From: Clostridia bacterium
GTDB taxonomy: Bacteria > Bacillota > Clostridia > TANB77 > CAG-508
Direction of reading: 5' to 3'
Length of the DNA stretch: 64,000 nt
NCBI GenBank assembly: GCA_900753245.1
Contig: CAADYJ010000080.1
Coordinates: 8,529-72,528 of the forward strand
The notes under the pieces are model-generated. The model ran no database searches and was not told the origin of the DNA. It worked only from the letters and a program-made list of their open reading frames with translations. The position numbers and the translations under genes were made by a program. How positions within the stretch are numbered: position 1 is the first letter of the stretch; each line of letters begins with the position of its first letter. Shown piece after piece: positions 11,435 through 19,438 of the stretch.

Positions 11435-11449
11435 TCCTTATACTATTTT

Positions 11450-11479
11450 AGTATACCTCATGTACGTAAGGCTTGTCAA
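11450..11479 (-). promoter_or_regulatory. Promoter of rpoBC
   Basis: A perfect -35 TTGACA (11474-11479), an 18-base spacer and -10 TATACT (11450-11455) on the minus strand. Transcription would start near 11443, giving a leader of about 420 nt before rpoB. It is among the closest matches to the sigma-A consensus in the window. Confidence 0.85.
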
Positions 11480-11587
11480 TAGTTTTTGTCCATATTTTTT
11501 ATTAATTTTTCATTAAAAAAGTAGACTTTTTATTTTTTATATAGTACAATAATTTTCGTTAATAAAATTATATTTAAGGAGTTTATT

Positions 11588-12079
11588 ATGTTAAAGAAAT
11601 ATTTATTAATTTTTTTAGTATCTATGGTTCCACTTATTGAACTTAGAGGAGCTGTGCCTATAGGGCTTAGTCCTTTATTAGGTGACCCTCTTCCTATTAT
11701 ACCTCTTTATATTGTTTGTATATTAGGAAACATGCTTCCAGTTCCAATTATTTTCTTTTTTGCAAGAAAAGTCTTAGTATGGGGTTCAAACAAAAAATTT
11801 ATTGGAAAATTTTTTAGATTTTGCCTAGAAAAAGGTGAAAAAGGTGGTAAAAAATTACAAGCTAAAGCAGGTAGAGGTTTATATTTTGCATTATTTCTTT
11901 TTGTTGGTATTCCTCTTCCAGGAACAGGAGCTTGGACAGGAACACTTGCTGCAAGTCTTTTAGATATGGACTTCAAAAAAAGTAGTATAGCAGTTATGGC
12001 GGGAGTTGTTTTAGCAGGTATTATTATGGGGCTTGCTTCTGCAGGAGTATTTGGTGCAGTAGGTGCTATATTTAGTTAA
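11588..12079 (+). CDS. Small multidrug-export-like membrane protein (COG2426)
   Basis: A 163-residue integral membrane protein with about four helices (residues 3-20, 35-60, 95-118, 130-160). The conserved family signatures LIELRGAVPIG near the N-terminus and GIPLPGTGAWTGTLAA in the middle identify the PF06695/COG2426 family, annotated as putative small multidrug export proteins; the transported substrate has not been established in general. AAGGAG sits seven bases before the ATG. It is a single gene transcribed away from rpoB and ends at a bidirectional terminator shared with the SPFH gene. Confidence 0.8.
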   Translation: MLKKYLLIFLVSMVPLIELRGAVPIGLSPLLGDPLPIIPLYIVCILGNMLPVPIIFFFARKVLVWGSNKKFIGKFFRFCLEKGEKGGKKLQAKAGRGLYFALFLFVGIPLPGTGAWTGTLAASLLDMDFKKSSIAVMAGVVLAGIIMGLASAGVFGAVGAIFS

Positions 12080-12094
12080 TTAATTTTTAAAAGC

Positions 12095-12135
12095 AAAAAA
12101 ATCACAATTAGTTATATACCAATTGTGATTTTTTA
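12095..12135. terminator. Bidirectional terminator
   Basis: ATCACAATT (12101-12109) pairs with AATTGTGAT (12121-12129). The stem is flanked by A-runs on the left and T-runs on the right, serving both converging genes. Confidence 0.85.
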
Positions 12136-12138
12136 TTT

Positions 12139-13380
12139 TTATTCTTCTACTTTTTCTCCACAGTTTGGGCAAAATTTAGAATCTTCTGCAAGTTTTCCGT
12201 TACATTTTTTACAAACCTTTGGTTTCTTACTTCCGCAATTACTGCAGAAATTTCCTTCATTTTCTTTTCCACATTGACAAGTCCATGTTGATTTTACTTC
12301 TTGCTTTGGCTCTTCTGTTACTACTTCTGTTGTTTCTTTTACTGGTTCTTCTACCTTTTGCTCTTCTTGTTTGCTTAAATCTATTGTACTTTTTTGTGTA
12401 TCTTGCCATGGATTTGCTACTGCATTTCCCATTACATTTCCAGTAGCCATATTCATTACACCAACTCCCATGAATCCATTTAAAGCTCCAGATTCATTTT
12501 TAGCTGCATTTTTTACCGCTTCTGAATATGCATCAACCATTTTACCTTGTTGCATATAAGCATTTGAACTTAATTCGTAGTCATCTATTTTCTTTTCTGA
12601 CTCTTCATCTAAAGTAACTGACTCTACAGCAAAGCTTTCAATTTTCAATCCTCTTTCACGTATTTTTTCATCAAATACTTTTTCATCCATCATTTCTCTT
12701 ATTTCGTCTGTTTGACTAGGCATTTCTAAAACAGGAACTTTATATTTACTGTTTCCTAATTCATTTACTACATTTTGGAATACTGCTATTACTTCACTTC
12801 TAATTTGTTCCTCAATTTGATTTTTTCTATAAATATCTGCTGTTCCTGCAATTTTTGACATAAATAATGCTGGATTCATAATACTAAATGTATATTTACC
12901 ATAGCATTTTATCTCAACTCTTAATGGAGTAATTGTATTTGTCATTTGATTTGGAATTGGATGTGACCAATCTTGGAAAGGAATTGGAGAAGCTGTTCCG
13001 AATTTATTATCGACTATTTCTTTGATATTAAAGAAATAAACTGCTTGCTCTTTTGCTGTTCCTCCGTTATATGTAAATCTTTGCCACATTTCTTTAAATA
13101 CTGCTCCAAATTGTCCTGCAAAGAATGATGGTGAAGATGATTCATCAAAAGTATAAAATCCATCTTCGGCAGTAGCATCAATTATTCTACCATTATCAAA
13201 TATAACAGCACATTGACCAGGTGCTACTATAATTGTACTTTTATTAGTTATAACTCCTGTAGGAGTTGTCTTTTTTACCATAAGTACATCATTCGTCATA
13301 TTTTCGCAACGAATGGCCTCTTTCCATTGATCTGCCATTGTTCCTTTAATAGCTTCTTTAGCTGCTTTTATTAATCCCAT
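12139..13380 (-). CDS. SPFH-domain protein with C-terminal zinc ribbons (YdjI-like)
   Basis: 413 residues. The N-terminal region (about 20-290) matches the 'virion core protein/SPFH' family: it opens with a region around CENMTNDVLM, contains an APGQCAVIFDNGRI strand typical of stomatin-like domains, and is followed by a helical stretch. After a Gly/Ala-rich linker and a Thr/Glu/Lys-rich spacer come two zinc-ribbon units at about 365-413, CQCGKENEGNFCSNCG and CKKCNGKLAEDSKFCPNCG. No signal peptide or membrane helix is visible. SPFH proteins form oligomers at membranes; the role of this branch is not known to me. It is the second gene of a unit with the TIM44-like gene, which also ends in a zinc ribbon. 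Confidence 0.75.
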   Translation of the reverse strand: MGLIKAAKEAIKGTMADQWKEAIRCENMTNDVLMVKKTTPTGVITNKSTIIVAPGQCAVIFDNGRIIDATAEDGFYTFDESSSPSFFAGQFGAVFKEMWQRFTYNGGTAKEQAVYFFNIKEIVDNKFGTASPIPFQDWSHPIPNQMTNTITPLRVEIKCYGKYTFSIMNPALFMSKIAGTADIYRKNQIEEQIRSEVIAVFQNVVNELGNSKYKVPVLEMPSQTDEIREMMDEKVFDEKIRERGLKIESFAVESVTLDEESEKKIDDYELSSNAYMQQGKMVDAYSEAVKNAAKNESGALNGFMGVGVMNMATGNVMGNAVANPWQDTQKSTIDLSKQEEQKVEEPVKETTEVVTEEPKQEVKSTWTCQCGKENEGNFCSNCGSKKPKVCKKCNGKLAEDSKFCPNCGEKVEE

Positions 13381-13434
13381 ATTTTTTCCTCCTTTTTAAT
13401 ATAACTATATGGTAGACCGAAAGGGATATTCTCC

Positions 13435-14364
13435 CTAACGGTTTAATGGTTCTAATCCAGATAATACCCAAGTATTATTTCCTGTTGTTATTACACTTCC
13501 GCAGTATGGACATTTTCCTGCTGATGTAATTTCTGTAGGAGCACCACAATTTGGGCAGTTAGTTGTTTTTACTTTGCCTGTTCCTTCTGGTGTTAATACT
13601 CCTGTTTTTCTTTCAAAAGTCATTTTATATACTGATATTCTATCTTGTTCTTTATTTCCTTCTAATACTTCTTTAGTTGTAGCATCTATAATATAATCTT
13701 TCTTTGTTGCTTTTAATGCTATCTCTAAGATATCTCTATCTCCTTCTTGTCTAAATTTATATAGTGTAGCATAATTAACTGCTATTCTATCTACTATATT
13801 TATACGATTTGTATCTATATATCCTTGTAATTGAGATTTATGTTGTTCAAATAAACTTTCTGTTTCAAATGGTCTCATTGGTTCCCAATCTCTTGCTGTC
13901 CATGCATTTTGTAGTTTTACATATAAATCTTTTGCCCAAGCAAGCATTTTCTCTTCCGAGAAGTTTGGATCAATTTTCTTAATTTCATCTGCCCATATAT
14001 GTGATTGACTAACATCAATTTCTGGTGTTGCATATGCTGATGAAGTAATATTTTCTGTTGATTTTTGATTATTTTTAGCTTTAATATAGTTATAAATAAT
14101 TACAATAGCTAAAGCTACTATAAAAATGATAATAGAAAATCCGTCAAAATCTGAGTCTGAATCATAACTTGAACTAGAGCTAGAACCATAATCATAATCA
14201 TGAGAACTCCAACTACTAGAAGAACCAGAATCCCAAGATGAAGATGAAGACGATCCACTGTCATATCTATCAAAGCTTCCTACATCTGCCAAACTAACAG
14301 TATGTATTTGTAGCATTATTATAAAACTTATTATAATTAAAAACAATTTCTTACTTTTTTTCAT
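13435..14364 (-). CDS. Membrane-anchored TIM44-like domain protein with zinc ribbon
   Basis: 309 residues. A signal peptide or first helix (residues 5-26) is followed by an extremely Ser/Asp/Tyr-rich stretch (about 30-75), a second membrane helix (about 76-92), a TIM44-like domain (about 120-250, containing WTARDWEPMRPFETE) and a C-terminal zinc ribbon CPNCGAPTEITSAGKCPYCG (about 272-292). TIM44-like domains adopt an NTF2-like fold and bind membranes or hydrophobic ligands; the bacterial role is unclear. The Ser-rich linker recalls the low-complexity segments of TPM/YgcG-type membrane proteins. It is first in the unit, with the SPFH gene 54 bases downstream, and has a promoter at 14403-14432. 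Confidence 0.7.
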   Translation of the reverse strand: MKKSKKLFLIIISFIIMLQIHTVSLADVGSFDRYDSGSSSSSSWDSGSSSSWSSHDYDYGSSSSSSYDSDSDFDGFSIIIFIVALAIVIIYNYIKAKNNQKSTENITSSAYATPEIDVSQSHIWADEIKKIDPNFSEEKMLAWAKDLYVKLQNAWTARDWEPMRPFETESLFEQHKSQLQGYIDTNRINIVDRIAVNYATLYKFRQEGDRDILEIALKATKKDYIIDATTKEVLEGNKEQDRISVYKMTFERKTGVLTPEGTGKVKTTNCPNCGAPTEITSAGKCPYCGSVITTGNNTWVLSGLEPLNR

Positions 14365-14402
14365 TTGTTCACCTCCCTATAATTATTTTATAGTACACTT
14401 TA

Positions 14403-14432
14403 ATAATACCTTTTTTTGTTGTTTTTTGTCAA
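14403..14432 (-). promoter_or_regulatory. Promoter of the TIM44/SPFH unit
   Basis: TTGACA (14427-14432), 18-base spacer, TATTAT (14403-14408) on the minus strand, 38 bases before the ATG. Confidence 0.65.
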
Positions 14433-14524
14433 TATTTTTTGCTTTTTGTTATTAAATATTTGTGAACTTATCTTTATATAATATAAAAGTGAAATAAAAA
14501 TATTCTTTCTATTTCACCTTTTCT

Positions 14525-16528
14525 CTATTTTTCTTTATTAAAACTAATTATTACCTTAAATAAATCTCCATCTAAATATATTCCAAACTCTCCTTTTTGT
14601 AGCTTAGTTAAGCTTTGTGCTATTGAAAGTCCTAAACCGCTTCCTTCTGTGTTTCGAGAAGATTCTCCTCTTACAAACCTCTCCATAAGTTCATTTGCCG
14701 AAATATTTAATTTTTCTTTAGAAATATTTTTTATTTCTATTTTCACTTTTTTATTTTCTTCCAGTAAATCTACATATACTCTTGAATTTTCCATTGCATA
14801 TTTTTCAATATTTGTGTACATATTTTCCATTACTCTATACAAATATCTACTATCTGCTAAAATAAAAACATCTTCCTTTGGCATTTCTATATTTAAATCT
14901 AAATTTTTATTTTTAAATTTATCCTCAAACTCTCCTGATATTTGTTTTATCAATTCATTAACATTTATTTTTTTCATATCAAGTTTTATATTTCCTGAAG
15001 AAGCTTTTGATGCTTCTATTAAATCTTCCGTCAATCTTTTTAATCTTTGAGATTTTTGTTCTAATATATCTAGGTACTCTTTTGCTTTTTCATTCTGTAT
15101 ATCTTCCTTTTTTAGTAAATCTACGTAATTTATAATTGAAGTCAATGGTGTTTTTATATCATGAGATACATTTGTTATTAATTCTGTTTTCATTCTTTCG
15201 CTTTTTAAACTTTTATCTATTGCATTAGTAAATCCCCCTGCAATATCATTTACATATATACATAATTCTTTCAAAACTCCTGTATATTCATCTTCTTGTA
15301 ATCGTACCTTTGTATCTCCTTCATATATTTTTTTTACAGTATTTTTTATATTTAAAAATTTCGTAATGTTATCAAAATAATATTTAAATGCAAATACATA
15401 CATAGCTATTAATAAAATTATTCCTGTAAATCCCCAATTCGAAAATATTAATGTAAATATTAACATACATGCTAATATTACTATAATTTTTGCAGCCAAA
15501 CTAAAATTATTAAATATGTTTTTTACTCCATTTTTTATCCATTTACACAATCTATATATTATTGTATTTTTTAATATTGTGTTTGTTTTTACTCTTCTCA
15601 GTATACTTTCATACAAAATTAAAGCTATCGAATACATTATAATTAATATTCCTATATTTCCAATAATTGTTGTTATATTTAAATTGTACGATAATTCTAT
15701 TCCTAAAAATAAAAGCATAATAAATGGAATAAACATTGCTGCAAGTATTATTTCTAAAGGAATTTTGTCTATTGATTCTAATTGTATTTCTTTAAAATTT
15801 CTTTTTCTTCCTGCATATATCGTTATCAGTATTGCACTTACTATTATTAAAACAAGTGTAATTATTATATTTATAATTGCAGTTTTAACTGAATTTGTAC
15901 ATATTTTGTATGTAATATATAAATTATAATAATCATCGTGAAATTGAGTAACATCTTCATTTATTGATGTATAAATTGTACAATCATAATTTTCTTCTAA
16001 TGTCTTATAGTGATCTACATATTTTATATCTTCTATTGATAAATTACTTATATTAGTTCTTACTTCTCTATTTTCATAATTCCAATAATAAGAATTCTTA
16101 GACAATTCTTCTTTAATTTTATCTACACTATCTGTTCTCATTGTTTGTGTCAAATTTGTAATAGCTTTATTTGTTTTATTATCTATTATTAAAAATTTAA
16201 AATTTCTATTCTCTAAATATGTTTTATAATAAATATAACCATTTTCGGTTTTAAATTCTATATCTTCATTTAAATCTGTTAATATTTCTTCACCATTAGC
16301 ATCTTTTACTTTTGAATAATTTGCTTCTACATTTGATAAGATTGAATTCTTATACAAATTTTCAAATCTTTGTGTTTCAAAATAGCTATCAGCTTTTTGT
16401 TTATTTTTTTCTCTAGAGAAAAAAGCCAAAGAAATTATAGATTGCAACATTACAAACCCGCAAATTGGAATTAATATATAACATATAATTCTAACTATTA
16501 TTGCATATTTATTTATATTTTTTTCCAT
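14525..16528 (-). CDS. Membrane sensor histidine kinase
   Basis: About 667 residues. One helix near the N-terminus (15-40), an extracytoplasmic sensor region of about 170 residues, then a block of several helices (about 215-400, around six), a HAMP-like linker, the H-box SHDIKTPLTSIINYVDLL, the N-box ENMYTNIEKY and the G-box EGSGLGLSIAQSL. The catalytic core resembles VanS-type kinases that partner OmpR-like regulators. The helix block is longer than in the plain two-helix kinases, so part of the sensing may occur in the membrane. I chose ATG 16528 because AGAGGTG lies at the right distance; the in-frame GTG at 16537 overlaps that site. The regulator gene ends 14 bases upstream. Confidence 0.85.
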   Translation of the reverse strand: MEKNINKYAIIVRIICYILIPICGFVMLQSIISLAFFSREKNKQKADSYFETQRFENLYKNSILSNVEANYSKVKDANGEEILTDLNEDIEFKTENGYIYYKTYLENRNFKFLIIDNKTNKAITNLTQTMRTDSVDKIKEELSKNSYYWNYENREVRTNISNLSIEDIKYVDHYKTLEENYDCTIYTSINEDVTQFHDDYYNLYITYKICTNSVKTAIINIIITLVLIIVSAILITIYAGRKRNFKEIQLESIDKIPLEIILAAMFIPFIMLLFLGIELSYNLNITTIIGNIGILIIMYSIALILYESILRRVKTNTILKNTIIYRLCKWIKNGVKNIFNNFSLAAKIIVILACMLIFTLIFSNWGFTGIILLIAMYVFAFKYYFDNITKFLNIKNTVKKIYEGDTKVRLQEDEYTGVLKELCIYVNDIAGGFTNAIDKSLKSERMKTELITNVSHDIKTPLTSIINYVDLLKKEDIQNEKAKEYLDILEQKSQRLKRLTEDLIEASKASSGNIKLDMKKINVNELIKQISGEFEDKFKNKNLDLNIEMPKEDVFILADSRYLYRVMENMYTNIEKYAMENSRVYVDLLEENKKVKIEIKNISKEKLNISANELMERFVRGESSRNTEGSGLGLSIAQSLTKLQKGEFGIYLDGDLFKVIISFNKEK

Positions 16529-16542
16529 TATATTCACCTCTT

Positions 16543-17244
16543 TTATTCATATTTTTCTATTTTATATCCAATTCCCCAAATTACTTTCAAATATCTAGGT
16601 TCTTTTGGATTTATTTCAATTTTTTCTCTTATATGTCTTATATGTACTGCAATAATATTTTCGGCTCCATATGCTTCATCTTCCCATACATTTTTGTATA
16701 TTTGTTCTATAGAATACACCTTGCCTTTGTTTTTAGTTAAAAATTTTAAAATATTGTATTCTGTTGGTGTTAATTTTATTTCTTTTCCTTCAACTACTAC
16801 TTGCTTTGTATCATCATTAATAATTAAATCTCCACTTTTATAAACAATGCCTTCTTCCTTTTTGTTTTCAAAGCTTCCAAATGTTGTATATCTTCTTATT
16901 TGTGAATTTACTCTAGCTATTAATTCTATTGGATTAAATGGTTTTGTTACATAATCATCTGCTCCAATATTCAAACCTGCAACTTTATCATAATCTTCAG
17001 ATTTAGCAGATAGCATAATAATTGGTACAGATTTATTTTTTCTTATTTTACTTGCAACCTCCATTCCATCCATTTCTGGCATCATTATATCCAAAATCAC
17101 AAGATGAATTTCTTCTTCATTCATAACCTTTAATGCTTGTTTTCCATTATATGCTTCAAATATTTTATATCCTTCTTTGCTTAAATAAATCTTTATAGCT
17201 TTTACTATTTCTTTATCATCATCACATACTAAAACATTGTACAT
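16543..17244 (-). CDS. OmpR/PhoB-family response regulator
   Basis: 233 residues. The receiver domain (1-120) has the acidic pocket DDD at 8-10, the phospho-acceptor Asp52 in VILDIMMPEMDG and the signalling Lys101 in TKPFNP. The winged-helix DNA-binding domain (about 130-231) has the family motifs LTPTEYNILKFL and VWEDEAYGAENIIAVHIRHI. It is the first gene of a two-gene operon with the kinase. The start ATG is preceded by GGGGAGA. Target genes cannot be inferred from the sequence; the neighbouring AI-2E-type gene lies upstream in its own unit. Confidence 0.9.
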   Translation of the reverse strand: MYNVLVCDDDKEIVKAIKIYLSKEGYKIFEAYNGKQALKVMNEEEIHLVILDIMMPEMDGMEVASKIRKNKSVPIIMLSAKSEDYDKVAGLNIGADDYVTKPFNPIELIARVNSQIRRYTTFGSFENKKEEGIVYKSGDLIINDDTKQVVVEGKEIKLTPTEYNILKFLTKNKGKVYSIEQIYKNVWEDEAYGAENIIAVHIRHIREKIEINPKEPRYLKVIWGIGYKIEKYE

Positions 17245-17270
17245 ATTTTTCTCCCCTTTTCTTGTATTTT

Positions 17271-17279
17271 AGTATAACA
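17271..17279 (-). promoter_or_regulatory. Extended -10 promoter of the two-component operon
   Basis: Minus strand TG-T-TATACT, about 27 bases before the regulator ATG. There is no good -35. A 10-11 base inverted repeat TTAAGAAAAA/TTTTTCTTAA (17288-17326) lies immediately upstream and could bind a regulator or the regulator itself. Confidence 0.5.
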
Positions 17280-17333
17280 TATTTTTATTAAGAAAAAAGT
17301 ACGTAGATTATTAATTTTTTCTTAACTATACAA

Positions 17334-17363
17334 TAAGTGAGGTAAAACATTTTACCTCACTTA
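17334..17363 (-). terminator. Hairpin after the AI-2E family gene
   Basis: TAAGTGAGGTAAAA pairs perfectly with its complement, two-base loop, directly behind the gene's stop. The downstream tract is only weakly U-rich, so termination efficiency is uncertain. Confidence 0.6.
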
Positions 17364-17367
17364 TTAA

Positions 17368-18507
17368 CTACTCTTCTATTTTTTCTTTTCTCTGTTCTCT
17401 ATAATCTATAAAATCTTCAACTATAACTTTTAGTATAGCTATAATTGGTACTGCTAAAAACATTCCAATAATTCCAAAATAAGCTCCTCCTACTGTTACT
17501 GCAAGAATTACTAATATAGGATTTATTTCTAAAGAATTTCCTACAATTTTTGGATTAATTATATTAGCATCAATTTGTTGTAATATAATAACAACTATTA
17601 ACATCCATATAGCTTGAGATAAGCCTCCTGTAAATAGTGTAATAATTCCTGCTATAGCAACTGCTATTATTGCTCCTATGTAAGGAATTAAATTAAATAA
17701 TCCTATCATAAATCCAAGTAGCACAGCATATTTAACTCCTAATATGCTCATTGCTATAGATGTTACTATTCCAACAACTAATGCATCTAATAATTGACTT
17801 GTTAAGAAATGGAAAAATATTTCATTTGTTCTATGAAAATATTTTCCTAAATTTTTGTATGCTTTTTTAGTAAAAATTGCTCCTGCTAATTTACTTAAGA
17901 ATTTTAATATTTCAGTTCTACTATTTAAAATATATACAGAAACAATAAATGCTACAAATATATCAAATATCTTAGAAGCTATACTTATCGCTCCCTGAGC
18001 ATATTGAGCTATTGCTCCAATATTAATTATTTGCTTTAAGTCTATATTTTGTATTTCTTGCATTACTCTTGTTACAACTTCTGTCTTCCAAAAAGAATCT
18101 TCAGGAAGTTCATTTATTTTTCCAACAGCAATTTCATAGTATGTACTAAAATTTGTTGTTAAATCTATTATACTTTGTATTATCGGTGGAATTATAAAAT
18201 TAATTAAAATAACAATTATAATAATTACTATTAAATATACTGTTAATATACTAAGTGGTCTAGCTTTCTTTTTTATAATTTTTAATTTTTTAGTTTTCCC
18301 ATATACTTCTTCTATTTTTCTACAAGGTATGTATAAAATATATGAAATTAATACTCCTGCTGCAAAAGGTGCTAAAATTCCAAGTAATTCCTTAAGCCAA
18401 TTTGTTATTTGCCCTAGATTATCAACTGTTTTATATACAAAAATTGTTGCTACTGCAAATGTAAACCAATATAACCATTTTGTCCATGTTTTAGTTTTCT
18501 TCTCCAT
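17368..18507 (-). CDS. AI-2E family transporter (PerM/YdbI type)
   Basis: 379 residues with seven to eight predicted helices: two near the N-terminus (12-30, 40-60), one at 85-110, a long amphipathic region, then a C-terminal bundle (about 205-370) that contains the conserved GLFNLIPYIGAIIAVA and NPKIVGNSLEINPILVILAV motifs. The family is named after AI-2 export by TqsA, but many members act as ion antiporters or have no known substrate, so quorum-sensing export should not be assumed. AAAGGAG precedes the ATG. It follows xth after 46 bases and may be co-transcribed with it. Confidence 0.85.
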   Translation of the reverse strand: MEKKTKTWTKWLYWFTFAVATIFVYKTVDNLGQITNWLKELLGILAPFAAGVLISYILYIPCRKIEEVYGKTKKLKIIKKKARPLSILTVYLIVIIIIVILINFIIPPIIQSIIDLTTNFSTYYEIAVGKINELPEDSFWKTEVVTRVMQEIQNIDLKQIINIGAIAQYAQGAISIASKIFDIFVAFIVSVYILNSRTEILKFLSKLAGAIFTKKAYKNLGKYFHRTNEIFFHFLTSQLLDALVVGIVTSIAMSILGVKYAVLLGFMIGLFNLIPYIGAIIAVAIAGIITLFTGGLSQAIWMLIVVIILQQIDANIINPKIVGNSLEINPILVILAVTVGGAYFGIIGMFLAVPIIAILKVIVEDFIDYREQRKEKIEE

Positions 18508-18553
18508 TTTATTTTTTCTCCTTTATTTTTACTTAATGTTTTTAAGAGTGCCT

Positions 18554-19336
18554 TTAGTGTTCCAAATTTGGAATGAAAAGGTCACCTCCTAATGTTAATT
18601 CTATTGGGCAATGGTCACTTCCCATTATTTCAGAATAAATTTTTGTTTCTTCTATTTTATCTTTTATTGAATTTGATGTAATAAAATAATCTATTCTCCA
18701 TCCTACATTTTTTTCTCTTGCTTTCATCATATATGACCACCATGTATATGCATTTTCTTTTTCAGGATACAAATATCTAAATGTATCTGTAAAACCTGCT
18801 TCTAAAAGCTGTGTCATTTTATTTCTTTCTTCATCTGTAAAGCCTGCATTATGATGATTTGTTTTAGGATTTTTCAAATCTATTTCTTTATGTGCTACAT
18901 TTAAATCTCCACAATACACTACAGGCTTTATTTTATCTAACGAAACTAAATATTTTCTTATTTCATCTTCCCATATCATTCTATAATCTAAACGTTCTAA
19001 CTCTCTTTTTGAGTTTGGTGTATAGCAATTTACCATATAAAACTTATCAAATTCTAATGTTATAATTCTACCTTCTTGGTCATGTTCTTCTATTCCAAGT
19101 CCATATGAAACAGATAATGGTTTTTTCTTAGTAAATATAGCCGTTCCAGAATATCCTTTTTTTACAGCACTGTTCCAATATTGATAATATCCTTCTAATA
19201 TAAGTTCTATTTGTCCTTCTTGCATTTTTGTTTCTTGCACGCAGAATATGTCTGCATCTATTTGCTTAAAAAAATCCATAAATCCTTTATTTAAAACTGC
19301 TCTTAAGCCATTTACATTCCATGATATTATTTTCAT
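18554..19336 (-). CDS. xth: Exodeoxyribonuclease III / AP endonuclease
   Basis: 260 residues, the usual length. It belongs to the EEP nuclease fold with all catalytic motifs: SWNVNGLRA near the N-terminus, metal-binding Glu35 in CVQETKMQ, NCYTPN, CGDLNVAH, GWRIDYF and the terminal GSDHCPIE with the catalytic Asp-His. It nicks at abasic sites and removes 3'-blocking groups in base excision repair. About nine residues (GGDLFIPNLEH) extend past the usual end, over a 14-base palindrome TTCCAAATTTGGAA in the DNA. AAGGAGAG lies just downstream of the large yabE terminator. Confidence 0.93.
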   Translation of the reverse strand: MKIISWNVNGLRAVLNKGFMDFFKQIDADIFCVQETKMQEGQIELILEGYYQYWNSAVKKGYSGTAIFTKKKPLSVSYGLGIEEHDQEGRIITLEFDKFYMVNCYTPNSKRELERLDYRMIWEDEIRKYLVSLDKIKPVVYCGDLNVAHKEIDLKNPKTNHHNAGFTDEERNKMTQLLEAGFTDTFRYLYPEKENAYTWWSYMMKAREKNVGWRIDYFITSNSIKDKIEETKIYSEIMGSDHCPIELTLGGDLFIPNLEH

Positions 19337-19350
19337 TTATTTTTCTCTCC

Positions 19351-19419
19351 TTAAAAAAATAAAGCAAAACATTCAAATTATTGTGGATATTTTTACCCAT
19401 AACAATTTAAATATTTTGC
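19351..19419 (-). terminator. Long-stem terminator after the yabE-like gene
   Basis: Arms 19397-19419 and 19364-19386 form a 23-base stem with three G-U pairs and one mismatch in the minus-strand RNA, then TTTATTTTTTT. It is unusually long for an intrinsic terminator and ends just before the xth ribosome site. Confidence 0.8.
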
Positions 19420-19438
19420 CCCGTCTATAAAACTTCAA

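Noticed and set aside
17368..18507. Quorum-sensing AI-2 exporter
   Set aside because: The family name alone does not establish AI-2 transport, and no luxS or related gene is in the window.
18541..18580. xth C-terminal extension as a frameshift artefact
   Set aside because: The frame is open to a normal stop and all catalytic motifs lie before it; a short tail is within normal variation.
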